Shown piece after piece: positions 16,283-24,146 of a stretch of 64,000 nucleotides of DNA. The stretch spans positions 37,436 through 101,435 of the forward strand of contig NZ_QFPF01000009.1 in NCBI RefSeq assembly GCF_003248605.1, given 5' to 3'. Positions within the stretch are counted from its first letter, which is position 1. Every line of letters starts with the position of its first letter. Position numbers and translations under genes: made by a program. Under the pieces are notes generated by a model. The model had not been told where the DNA came from. It searched no databases and saw nothing but the letters and a program-made list of their open reading frames with translations. Origin of the DNA: Microbacterium sp. (lineage in GTDB: Bacteria > Actinomycetota > Actinomycetes > Actinomycetales > Microbacteriaceae).

Positions 16283-17737
16283 ATGGACTTCTCCGGTGAA
16301 CGCCCGATGGTCGATCTGACCTACTCCGATGTGTTCCTGGTACCGCGGCGATCCGATGTCTCGAGCCGCCTGCAGGTGGACCTCGCGCCCGCGGACGGCA
16401 CCCCGGCCACGATCCCGCTCGTGTCGTCCAACATGAACTCCGTCACGGGCGCGCGGCTCGCGGCGACGCTGGCCCGGCGGGGCGGACTGGGCGTCCTGCC
16501 GCAGGACCTCCCGCTGCAGGAGCTCGACTCCGCCATCCGGTGGGTGAAGTCGCAGCCCGTGCCCTGGGACACGCCGCTCGTGCTGCCCCCCGATGCGACC
16601 GCCGCCGACGCGCTGCGGCTGCTGCCGGCGACCCCGGGTCACGGCATCGTCGTCGGGGAGGGCGGGCCCCGCGTGCGAGCGGGCGCGATCAACGGCATCG
16701 TGCCGGCCGCACGGCTCGCGACCGCGCTGCCCGACGCCCGACTGGGCGACCTCGCGCGACCCGACGCCCCGGCCCTCGACGCCGAGGACGTCACCGACCC
16801 CCGCGCGGCGTTCGATCTCATCGTCGAGGCGGGCGTCGATCTCGTCGCGGTCGTCGAGCACGGCCACCTCGTCGGCACGCTCAGCCGCCGCAGCGCTCTG
16901 CGCTCGACGCTCTACCGACCCGCCGTGGACGCCGCGGGCCGCCTCGCCGTCGCGGCGGCGGTCGGCATCAACGGCGACGTCGCGGGCAAAGCGCGCGCGC
17001 TCGCGGCCGCGGGCGTGGATGTGCTCGTCGTCGACACCGCCCATGGGCATCAGGAGGGCATGCTGAGGGCGCTCCGCGAGGTCGCGGCCCTCGACCTCGG
17101 ACTTCCGATCGCCGCGGGCAACATCGTCACCGCCGAGGGCGTGCACGATCTCGTCGTCGCGGGCGCGACGATCCTGAAGGTCGGCGTCGGTCCCGGCGCG
17201 ATGTGCACGACCCGCATGATGACGGCGGTGGGGCGTCCCCAGTTCTCCGCGGTGCTCGAGACCGCCGAGGCTGCGCGCGTGATGGGCGCGCACGTGTGGG
17301 CCGATGGCGGGGTGCGGTATCCGCGCGATGTGGCGCTCGCGCTGGCGGCGGGGGCGGCATCCGTGATGGTGGGATCGTGGTTCGCGGGCACGATCGAGGC
17401 ACCCGGCGAGCTCCTGGTGGACGCCGAAGGCCGCGCCTACAAGGAGTCGTGGGGCATGGCCTCGACCAAGGCCGTGCACGAGCGGTTCGGGCGGCTCGAC
17501 CCCTACGAACTCGCCCGCAAAGAACTCTTCGCGGAGGGGATCTCGTCGTCGCGGATCTATCTCGACCCGCTGCGTCCCGGCCTCGAGGACCTGCTCGACA
17601 TGATCACGTCGGGTGTGCGGTCCTCCTTCACGTACGCGGGTGCGGCGTCGGTGCCCGAGTTCCACGACCGTGCGCTCGTGGGACTGCAATCGGCCGCCGG
17701 GTACGAGGAGGGCAAGGCGCTGCCGGTCAGCTGGTAG
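16283..17737 (+). CDS. guaB1: GuaB1-type IMPDH/GMP reductase family enzyme with CBS domains
   Basis: A 484-residue TIM-barrel enzyme with an inserted CBS pair (about residues 95-220). The catalytic loop GVGPGAMCTTRMM carries C308, and the phosphate-binding segments ADGGVRYPRDVALAL and GSWFAGTIEAPGE are present. It is annotated as IMP dehydrogenase in many genomes, but in mycobacteria GuaB1 was shown to be a GMP reductase (GMP to IMP, NADPH) regulated through its CBS domains. That role is the better guess here because the true GuaB2 has different flap residues and gene context. Divergent from kgd. Confidence 0.88.
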   Translation: MDFSGERPMVDLTYSDVFLVPRRSDVSSRLQVDLAPADGTPATIPLVSSNMNSVTGARLAATLARRGGLGVLPQDLPLQELDSAIRWVKSQPVPWDTPLVLPPDATAADALRLLPATPGHGIVVGEGGPRVRAGAINGIVPAARLATALPDARLGDLARPDAPALDAEDVTDPRAAFDLIVEAGVDLVAVVEHGHLVGTLSRRSALRSTLYRPAVDAAGRLAVAAAVGINGDVAGKARALAAAGVDVLVVDTAHGHQEGMLRALREVAALDLGLPIAAGNIVTAEGVHDLVVAGATILKVGVGPGAMCTTRMMTAVGRPQFSAVLETAEAARVMGAHVWADGGVRYPRDVALALAAGAASVMVGSWFAGTIEAPGELLVDAEGRAYKESWGMASTKAVHERFGRLDPYELARKELFAEGISSSRIYLDPLRPGLEDLLDMITSGVRSSFTYAGAASVPEFHDRALVGLQSAAGYEEGKALPVSW

Positions 17738-17778
17738 CGGGGATGCCGTCACCCGGTTTTCGGCGGGCGTCCTGCCGT

Positions 17779-17784
17779 TAGACT
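17779..17784 (+). promoter_or_regulatory. -10 box TAGACT upstream of the CNNM gene pair
   Basis: TAGACT predicts a transcript starting about 17791, four bases before a small ATG ORF at 17795 and about 70 bases before the CNNM gene. Confidence 0.55.
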
Positions 17785-17794
17785 GATCGGCACA

Positions 17795-17866
17795 ATGGAC
17801 GACCCTCCCAGTTGCAGACGCACGCCCCACCGCCCGCTCTCTCGCATCCGAGGGGCTGACGCATGA
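17795..17866 (+). CDS. Candidate 23-codon leaderless upstream ORF
   Basis: An ATG directly behind the predicted transcription start opens 23 codons (M-D-D-P-P-S-C-R-R then Arg/Pro-rich) and its TGA overlaps the ATG of the CNNM gene (ATGA). The arrangement suggests translational coupling or a regulatory peptide. Expression is not proven; it could be chance. Confidence 0.35.
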   Translation: MDDPPSCRRTPHRPLSRIRGADA

Positions 17867-19245
17867 CGTACGACTACATCATGTTGGGCGTGGGGCTTCT
17901 GCTGATCGTGGGCACCGGCCTGTTCGTGGCGAGCGAGTTCGCCCTCGTCAACCTCGACCGCGCCGACCTCGAGGCGCGCCGCGATCGCGGCGAGACACGG
18001 CTCTCGCTGACCATCAGCGCGCTGAAGATCACCTCGACGCACCTCTCCAGCGCGCAGCTGGGCATCACCCTGACGACGCTGCTGACCGGATACACGATGG
18101 AGCCGGCACTGTCGAACTTCCTCCGGCCGGTGCTGACGGGGTGGGGGCTTCCCTCGGGGCTCGTCTCCCCGCTCGCGGTCATCGTCGCGGTCACGGTCGC
18201 CACGGTGCTGTCGATGATCGTCGGCGAGCTCGTGCCCAAGAACTTCGCCCTGGCGCTGCCGCGTCAGACCGCCAAGCTCGTCATCCCGTTCCAGGTCGCC
18301 TTCACGGCCGTGTTCCGGCCCGCGATCGCCCTCCTCAACGGCTCGGCCAACGGCATCCTCCGCTCGATGGGCATCGAACCCAAGGAGGAGCTCTCGGGCG
18401 CCCGCACGGCCGAGGAGCTCTCCTCCCTCGTGCGGCGCTCCGCGAGCGCCGGCGTGCTCGAGCAGGACACCGCGTCGCTCCTGAACCGCACCCTGCTCTT
18501 CTCCCGTCTGAGCGCGGCCGATGTCATGACGCCGCGCCCTTCGATGCACTCCCTCTCCCGTGACGACTCGGCCGACGACGTCATCCAGATCGCCCGGCGC
18601 ACGGGGCACAGCCGATTCCCCGTCTTCGGCGAGTCGCTCGATGACATCGTCGGCGTCGTCCATCTCAAGGCTGCCGTGGCCGTGCCGCGCGAGCGCCGCG
18701 CCGAAGTGCCGGCCGGCGCCCTCGCGAGCGAGCCGCTGCGCGTGCCCGAGACGGTGCACCTCGACGGCCTCATCGCCGAGCTGCGCGCGCGCGGCTATCA
18801 GCTGGCGATCGTCGTCGACGAGTACGGCGGCACCGCCGGTGTCGTCACCCTCGAGGATCTCGTCGAGGAGATCGTCGGCGAGGTCGCCGACGAACACGAC
18901 CGCAGCCGCGCCGGCATCGTGCGGCAGAAGGACTCGATCACCTTCCCCGGCAACTGGCGCCCCGACGAGCTCATCGACCGCACCGGCATCCGCGTGCCCG
19001 AGGGCGAGGTCTACGACACCGTCGGGGGCTTCCTCATGAGCGAGCTCGAACGCATCCCCGTCGTCGGCGACGAGGTCCGTCTGGAGGGCGGGATGCTGTC
19101 GGTGCAGCGCATGGACGGACGACGCGTCGACCGCGTGCGCTTCACCCCCGACCCGGAGCCCGAGCCCGAGGCCGACACCGCTCAGATGACGGGACCGCAG
19201 CGCATCCTCAGGGACCGCGTGGCGAGCGAGAGGGGTGCACGATGA
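17863..19245 (+). CDS. CNNM/CBS/CorC-domain transporter-associated protein (hemolysin family)
   Basis: A 460-residue protein: CNNM (DUF21) domain with four hydrophobic segments over residues 5-185, including LFVASEFALVNLDRADLEARR and SMIVGELVPKNFALAL; a CBS pair (about 210-335, VMTPRPSMHSL and VVDEYGGTAGVVTLEDLVEEIVGE); and a C-terminal CorC_HlyC domain (ITFPGNWRPDELIDRTGIRV). Bacterial relatives (CorC/YtfL/MpfA) take part in Mg2+ export or Mg/Co resistance; hemolysis is a historical label. The ATG at 17863 follows CGAGGGG. It overlaps the second CNNM gene by 4 bases, so the two probably form a heteromer. Confidence 0.9.
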   Translation: MTYDYIMLGVGLLLIVGTGLFVASEFALVNLDRADLEARRDRGETRLSLTISALKITSTHLSSAQLGITLTTLLTGYTMEPALSNFLRPVLTGWGLPSGLVSPLAVIVAVTVATVLSMIVGELVPKNFALALPRQTAKLVIPFQVAFTAVFRPAIALLNGSANGILRSMGIEPKEELSGARTAEELSSLVRRSASAGVLEQDTASLLNRTLLFSRLSAADVMTPRPSMHSLSRDDSADDVIQIARRTGHSRFPVFGESLDDIVGVVHLKAAVAVPRERRAEVPAGALASEPLRVPETVHLDGLIAELRARGYQLAIVVDEYGGTAGVVTLEDLVEEIVGEVADEHDRSRAGIVRQKDSITFPGNWRPDELIDRTGIRVPEGEVYDTVGGFLMSELERIPVVGDEVRLEGGMLSVQRMDGRRVDRVRFTPDPEPEPEADTAQMTGPQRILRDRVASERGAR

Positions 19246-20288
19246 GCGATTGGGCCGGAATCATCTGGCTGGTCGTGCTGCTCGCGGTCAACGCGTTCTT
19301 CGTCGGCGCGGAGTTCGCCGTGATCTCGGCGCGACGGTCTCAGATCGAGCCTCTGGCGGAAAAGGGCTCCCGCGCCGCCAAGACCGCGCTGTTCGCCATG
19401 GAGCACGCGACCCTCATGCTCGCGACCTCGCAGCTGGGTATCACCGTGTGTTCCCTGCTGATCCTGAACGTCTCCGAGCCCGCGATCCACCACCTGCTCG
19501 AGATCCCCTTCTCCCTCACGGGCCTGCCCGAGGCGGCGGTCGATGTCACGGCCTTCGTGGTCGCGCTGCTGATCGTGTCGTACCTGCACGTCGTGTTCGG
19601 CGAGATGGTGCCGAAGAACCTCGCCTTCACCCTCCCCGATCGCGCGGTGCTGCTGCTCGCGACGCCGCTGGTGTGGGTGGCCCGGATGCTGCACCCGGTG
19701 ATCTGGACGCTGAACTGGATCGCGAACCACGTGCTGCGCCTGTTCCGAGTCGAGCCGAAGGACGAGGCGGCGTCGACGTTCACGCTCGATGAGGTCGCGA
19801 CGATCGTGAACCAGTCCACGAGCGAGGGCGTGCTCGATGACTCCACCGGAGCGGTGCTCGCCGCGGTGGAGTTCACCGACAAGAAGGCCCGCGACATCGC
19901 GGTGCCCCTGCACGATCTGGTCACCCTTCCCGAGACGACGACGCCGCTCGAGATCGAGCGCGCGGTCGCCACGCACGGCTACTCGCGCTACGTGATCGTC
20001 GACGCCGGCGGCGAGCCGGTCGGCTACGTGCACCTCAAGGACATCCTCCGCGAGGCGGATGTCTCCGATGCGCGTCTGGACGAGCCGGTTCCCTCGAAGC
20101 GGGTGCACCACATGATCCCCGTGCAGGAGACGACAGACCTCGAGGACGCCCTCGCCACGATGCGTCGCGCCGGCCGCCACCTGGCCCGTGTGCGGGACGG
20201 GGAGGGGCGCACCACGGGCGTGCTCTTCCTCGAGGACATCATCGAGGAGCTCGTCGGCGAGGTGCAGGACGCCACCCGGCGCGTCTGA
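19242..20288 (+). CDS. Second CNNM/CBS-domain membrane protein, lacking CorC_HlyC domain
   Basis: A 348-residue paralogue of the preceding gene. The CNNM membrane domain (VNAFFVGAEFAVISARRSQI, VVFGEMVPKNLAFTL) is followed by a CBS pair ending in VLFLEDIIEELVGEVQD, and the protein stops there: the C-terminal CorC_HlyC domain is missing. Tandem long and short CNNM genes with a 4-base overlap are common in actinobacteria, which points to a heteromeric complex, probably handling divalent cations. The substrate is inferred from the family only. Confidence 0.9.
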   Translation: MSDWAGIIWLVVLLAVNAFFVGAEFAVISARRSQIEPLAEKGSRAAKTALFAMEHATLMLATSQLGITVCSLLILNVSEPAIHHLLEIPFSLTGLPEAAVDVTAFVVALLIVSYLHVVFGEMVPKNLAFTLPDRAVLLLATPLVWVARMLHPVIWTLNWIANHVLRLFRVEPKDEAASTFTLDEVATIVNQSTSEGVLDDSTGAVLAAVEFTDKKARDIAVPLHDLVTLPETTTPLEIERAVATHGYSRYVIVDAGGEPVGYVHLKDILREADVSDARLDEPVPSKRVHHMIPVQETTDLEDALATMRRAGRHLARVRDGEGRTTGVLFLEDIIEELVGEVQDATRRV

Positions 20289-20341
20289 CCGCCGGACCGG
20301 AGGCCCCGCGCGCGTCGGCGCGGAGTCTCGGAGCCGCGGAG

Positions 20342-20347
20342 TAGCGT
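20342..20347 (+). promoter_or_regulatory. -10 box TAGCGT, nnrD promoter
   Basis: TAGCGT sits exactly 6 bases before the ATG at 20354. Leaderless start expected. Confidence 0.55.
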
Positions 20348-20353
20348 GAAGGC

Positions 20354-21217
20354 ATGCAGGACTCCGGGTCGTGGTCGCGAGCCGACGCCGCCGCGCACCT
20401 GCGCGCCGCGGCCGATCGCGACGACAAGTACACCCGCGGCGTCGTCGGGATGCGCACGGGTTCGCCGGCGTATCCGGGTGCGGCCGTTCTGGGTGTCGAG
20501 GCCGCGTGGCGCGCGGGCGCCGGCATGGTGCGCTACGTCGGAGAGCCCGAGGTCGGTCGCGCGGTGCTCGCCCGGCGCCCCGAGACGGTGCTCGCCGCGG
20601 GGCGCGTGCAGGCCTGGGTGATCGGATCGGGAACCGACCCGAAGCATCGCAGCGCGCAGGAGGAGCGGGCCCTTCGCGACCTGCTCGGTGCAGAGACGCC
20701 GGTCGTCGTCGACGCGGGGGCCCTGGATCTCGCCGCCGCAGCGACCGCTCCCGTGCTCGTGACCCCGCACGCGGGCGAGTTCGCGCGGTTGCGACGGATG
20801 CTGGGGCTCGACCCCGATGCGGGCGCCGATGTCGACGCGGTGCGCCGCACGGCCTCGGTGCTCGGTGCCGCCGTGCTGCGCAAAGGCGCCGAGACGATCG
20901 TCGCGACACCCGGCGGCTGGTGCGCCCGCATCCGCTCCGGAACCCCGTGGCTCTCGACGGCGGGGACGGGAGATGTGCTGGCCGGCGTCCTCGGGGCGAT
21001 CATCGCGGCGGCGAGCGAGCGCGAGGGATTCGACGTCGAGACGCTCGGGCCGCTGGCCGCGACCGGGGCGTGGGTGCACGGCGTGGCCGGGCGGCGCGCG
21101 GCCGGGGATCCGGACGGACACGGCCCCGGGCATCCCCTCGTCGCGCTCGAGGTCGCCGAGGCGTTGCCGCGAGTCATCGGCGACCTGCTCGGCGGCGGCG
21201 CGGGCCCGCGCGCCTAG
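20354..21217 (+). CDS. nnrD: ADP-dependent NAD(P)H-hydrate dehydratase NnrD
   Basis: A 287-residue ribokinase-like enzyme that repairs S-NADHX and S-NADPHX using ADP. Diagnostic segments are GMRTGSPAYPGAAVLGVEAAWRAGAGMVRY (residues about 33-62), the VTPHAGEFARL loop, the nucleotide segment ETIVATPGG and the catalytic WLSTAGTGDVLAGVLG. The epimerase domain (NnrE) fused in E. coli YjeF is absent. The TAG stop begins the -10 box of the next gene. Cytoplasmic housekeeping enzyme. Confidence 0.92.
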   Translation: MQDSGSWSRADAAAHLRAAADRDDKYTRGVVGMRTGSPAYPGAAVLGVEAAWRAGAGMVRYVGEPEVGRAVLARRPETVLAAGRVQAWVIGSGTDPKHRSAQEERALRDLLGAETPVVVDAGALDLAAAATAPVLVTPHAGEFARLRRMLGLDPDAGADVDAVRRTASVLGAAVLRKGAETIVATPGGWCARIRSGTPWLSTAGTGDVLAGVLGAIIAAASEREGFDVETLGPLAATGAWVHGVAGRRAAGDPDGHGPGHPLVALEVAEALPRVIGDLLGGGAGPRA

Positions 21218-21220
21218 GAT
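21215..21220 (+). promoter_or_regulatory. -10 box TAGGAT built on the nnrD stop codon
   Basis: TAGGAT starts with the nnrD stop and is exactly 6 bases before the GTG at 21227. Confidence 0.55.
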
Positions 21221-21226
21221 TGTCGG

Positions 21227-22477
21227 GTGTCGAGGCGGGGGCTGCTGTGGACGGCGTTCGCCGCCGTGCATCTGATCGTCGCCGCGCTCGGCTGGCTGCT
21301 GCCCAACCAGCCGATGGGCGATGTGTATCTCGTGTACGAACCGTGGGCGGCGTCGACGCTCAGCGGGTCCGGCATCCCGGGCATCCACTCGAGCTTCGTC
21401 TACCCGCAGCTCGCCCTCGTCCCGATGCTCCTCGCCGAGGCGCTGTCGTGGGCAGGCGGGTACATCATCGCGTGGGCGGTGCTCGTGACGGCGTTGGATG
21501 CTGTCGCCTTCGCCGTGCTCGTCGGCCGTGCGCGATCGCGCGGTCGTGTGCGGGCGGCGTGGTTCTGGCTCGGGTTCGCGCTGCTGCTGGGGCCGATCGG
21601 GATGTACCGGATCGACGCGATCACCGTGCCGATCGCGGTGGTCGCGCTGCTTCTGCTGGCCCGCCGGCCGGTGCTCGCGGCCGCGCTCCTGACCGCGGGT
21701 GCGTGGATCAAGGTCTGGCCCGCCGCGCTGGTGGCCGCGGCCGCGGTCGCGGTTCGCCGCCGGGTTTCGGTCATCGTGTCCGCTGCGGCGGTCAGTCTCG
21801 CCGTGCTCGGTGCGATCGTCGCGGCGGGGGGTGCCGCGCACGCGCTGGGCTTCGTCACGGGACAGACGGGCCGGGGTCTGCAGCTCGAGGCACCGGTGAG
21901 CGCGTTCTACCTGTGGCGCGCGGTCCTCGGCGAGGACGGGTCCTTCATCTACTACGACCGCGACATGCTCACCTTCCAGGTCGCGGGTCCCGAGGTCGAC
22001 GTCGTGATCGCCCTCATGACGCCGCTGCTCGCGTGCGCGGTCGGCGCGGTGCTTGTGCTCGGCGCCATCAAGGCCTGGCGAGGCGCGTCGTTCGCCCGGC
22101 TGATGCCGCCGCTCGCCCTCGCGCTGGTGCTCGTGCTGATCGTCGTGAACAAGGTGGGGTCGCCGCAGTTCCAGACCTGGTTGATCGCGCCGCTCGTGCT
22201 GTGGATCGTGCTCGATCGCACGGCCGCGCGACTGCCCGCCGCTCTGGCGCTGATCGTCGCGGCCCTCACCATGGCCGTGTACCCGCTGACCTACGGCGGG
22301 CTGCTGGCCGCCGACTCCTTCGCCGCCACCGTACTGACCGCCCGCAATGCGCTCGTGATCGGTCTGCTCGTGCTCGTTCTCGTGCACCTCGCGCGCGTGC
22401 CCGTGCGGCGGGCCCGCATCCGGCGGCCGGCTGCACCCGGCGCCGAGGCCGACGCGCGGTACGCACCCTCGTCCTGA
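21227..22477 (+). CDS. GT87-like polyprenyl-phosphate-dependent membrane glycosyltransferase
   Basis: A 416-residue polytopic membrane protein with about ten hydrophobic helices. The first extracytoplasmic loop after helix 1 contains GDVYLVYEPWAAST, the position where GT-C transferases keep an acidic catalytic residue. The repeated short helix pairs and the QFQTW-like segment (GSPQFQTWLIAPLVLW) match the DUF2029/GT87 family of mannosyl- and arabinosyltransferases acting outside the membrane with polyprenyl-phosphate sugar. Acceptor unknown. The GTG start is set by the leaderless -10 box. It ends before the thiamine-binding gene after 29 bases. Confidence 0.75.
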   Translation: MSRRGLLWTAFAAVHLIVAALGWLLPNQPMGDVYLVYEPWAASTLSGSGIPGIHSSFVYPQLALVPMLLAEALSWAGGYIIAWAVLVTALDAVAFAVLVGRARSRGRVRAAWFWLGFALLLGPIGMYRIDAITVPIAVVALLLLARRPVLAAALLTAGAWIKVWPAALVAAAAVAVRRRVSVIVSAAAVSLAVLGAIVAAGGAAHALGFVTGQTGRGLQLEAPVSAFYLWRAVLGEDGSFIYYDRDMLTFQVAGPEVDVVIALMTPLLACAVGAVLVLGAIKAWRGASFARLMPPLALALVLVLIVVNKVGSPQFQTWLIAPLVLWIVLDRTAARLPAALALIVAALTMAVYPLTYGGLLAADSFAATVLTARNALVIGLLVLVLVHLARVPVRRARIRRPAAPGAEADARYAPSS

Positions 22478-22506
22478 TCCCTTCCCTCGAATCCCCGGAG
22501 GTCCTC

Positions 22507-22815
22507 ATGCTCATCGCCTTCAGCGTCGCCCCCAGCGGCACCGGTCGTGCCGACGGATCCGTGCACGACGCGGTCGCCGCCGCGGTGCGGGTCGTCCGCG
22601 ACTCCGGCCTGCCCCACCGCACGACGTCGATGTTCACCGAGGTGGAGGGGGAATGGGACGAGGTGTTCGACGTCGTCCGTGCGGCCACCGAGGCGGTGCT
22701 GCCCTTCGGATCCCGTGTCTCGCTCGTTCTCAAAGCAGACATCCGCCCGGGTTTCACGGGTGAGCTCGACGGCAAGATCGAGCGCCTCGAGCGCGCCATC
22801 GACGACACGCCCTGA
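22507..22815 (+). CDS. MTH1187/YkoF-like thiamine-binding protein
   Basis: A 102-residue ferredoxin-like alpha/beta protein of the MTH1187/YqgV family (LIAFSVAPSGTG at the start, SVHDAVAAAVRVVRDSGLPHR, TEVEGEWDEVFDVVRAA, SRVSLVLKADIRPG). Members bind thiamine or a related pyrimidine, and often sit next to thiamine transport genes; none is nearby here. The ATG at 22507 has GGAGG 5 bases ahead. Full length. Confidence 0.85.
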   Translation: MLIAFSVAPSGTGRADGSVHDAVAAAVRVVRDSGLPHRTTSMFTEVEGEWDEVFDVVRAATEAVLPFGSRVSLVLKADIRPGFTGELDGKIERLERAIDDTP

Positions 22816-22832
22816 CCTCCGGCATCCCTCGT

Positions 22833-22844
22833 CGAATCGATTCG
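22833..22844. repeat. 12-bp perfect palindrome CGAATCGATTCG
   Basis: A perfect palindrome located 10 bases before the TAGACT -10 box (22855-22860) of the MFS gene, where a -35 or operator would lie. Candidate regulator site. Confidence 0.4.
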
Positions 22845-22867
22845 ATCGGTGCGTTAGACTCGCCCCT

Positions 22868-24057
22868 GTGACCCCCACTTCTCGCACGCGGGGGGCGGCG
22901 GCGTGGGCGCTCCTCTCGCTCGCCGTCGGCAGTTTCGGCATCGGCATGACCGAGTTCACCGTCATGGGCCTGCTGCCCGACATCGCACAGGACCTGCTGC
23001 CCGACGTCTGGGCGATCTCGCCCGACCGGGCCATCGCCGACGCGGGCTGGCTCATCACCCTGTATGCGCTCGGCGTCGTCATCGGGGCCCCCACGATCTC
23101 GGGTCTCGCGGCGCGCTACCCGAGGCACCTCGTGATCCTCGGTCTGGCGGCTGCGCTGTCGCTGTTCACCACGCTGACCGTCGTGGCGCCCACCTTCGAG
23201 CTCGTCGCCCTCTCGCGCCTGCTGGCAGGTCTGCCGCACGGGGCGTTCTTCGGCATGGGTGCCCTCATCGCCGCGGACGTGCTCGGAGGGCGGCGTTCGC
23301 CGTCGTCGCCGCGATCTTCGCGCTCGCGGCGGTCATGCTCGCCGTCTTCACCCCGCGCCACGCGGGTGACCCCAGCCGCACCTTCCGCGGCGAGCTGCGG
23401 GTCTTCCGCATCGGTCAGGTGTGGCTCGCCCTCGCGATCGGTGCGATCGGATTCGGCGGCTTCTTCGCGGTCTACAGCTACATCGCGCCGCTGGTGACCG
23501 AGGTCTCGGGAAGCCCCGAGTGGACGGTGCCGCTCGTGCTCGTCGTGATGGGACTGGGCATGACGCTCGGCAACCTGCTCGGCGGGTACTTCGCCGACCG
23601 CGACCTGCGGCGCACGCTGCTCGGCGGACTCATCGCGCTCGCGGTCGTGCAATCTCTGCTCGCCCTGACTGCGGCCTGGATCGTGCCGCTCGTGCTCTTC
23701 GTCTTCCTGGTCGGAGCGGCGTCGTCGCTGACGAGCCCCGTGATCCAGACCCGCCTGATGGATGTCGCGGGCGACAACCAGTCCATTGCCGCGGCCCTCA
23801 ACCATTCGGCCCTGAACATCGGCAACAGCATGGGGGCCTTCCTCGGCGGACTGGTCATCGCCGCCGGATGGGGCTTCGTGATGCCCGCCTGGGTGGGCGT
23901 CGCGCTCGCGGTGGCTGGGTTCGGCGTCGCCGTCCTGAGCTTCGGGCTCGAGCGACGCGCGGACGCGCTCGCGCTGGCGTCGTCGTCCGTGTCGGATTCC
24001 CCGGAGGTCGTCGAGCGACGCGAGCTCTCCGCAACCGGACCGATGCGCACGCTCTGA
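22868..24057 (+). pseudogene. MFS drug-efflux-type transporter, broken by internal deletion and frameshift
   Basis: The GTG at 22868 (7 bases after TAGACT) opens a DHA1-type MFS protein: helix 1 SFGIGMTEFTVMGLLPDIA, then LPHGAFFGMGALIAADVLG. At about 23284-23293 the frame is lost. The rest of the transporter continues in another frame (AAFAVVAAIFALAAVML to the stop at 24057), with helices 6-12 intact. Between DVLG and AAFAVV the family normally has about 30-40 residues including helix 5, and these are missing, so an internal deletion rather than a single-base slip is likely. The first frame ends at 23497 after an out-of-frame tail. Recent inactivation or an assembly error are both possible. 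Confidence 0.85.
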
Positions 24058-24074
24058 CCGTGGCTCGCCACCTC

Positions 24075-24101
24075 GGGGCGGGGCGGGCGGGGCGGGGCGG
24101 G
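24075..24101 (+). repeat. G-quadruplex-forming tract between convergent genes
   Basis: Six runs of three or four G separated by single C residues. The tract lies between the ends of the MFS pseudogene and metX and could fold as a short-loop G-quadruplex. Confidence 0.5.
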
Positions 24102-24146
24102 CGCCGGGGGCGCGGCGGGCTACGCCGGGGCGGGACGGCGCCGGGC

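Noticed and set aside
20024..22387. 787-codon minus-strand ORF
   Set aside because: Opposes the CNNM, NnrD and GT87-like genes and reads as Arg/Gly/His/Asp-rich low complexity; no real domain.
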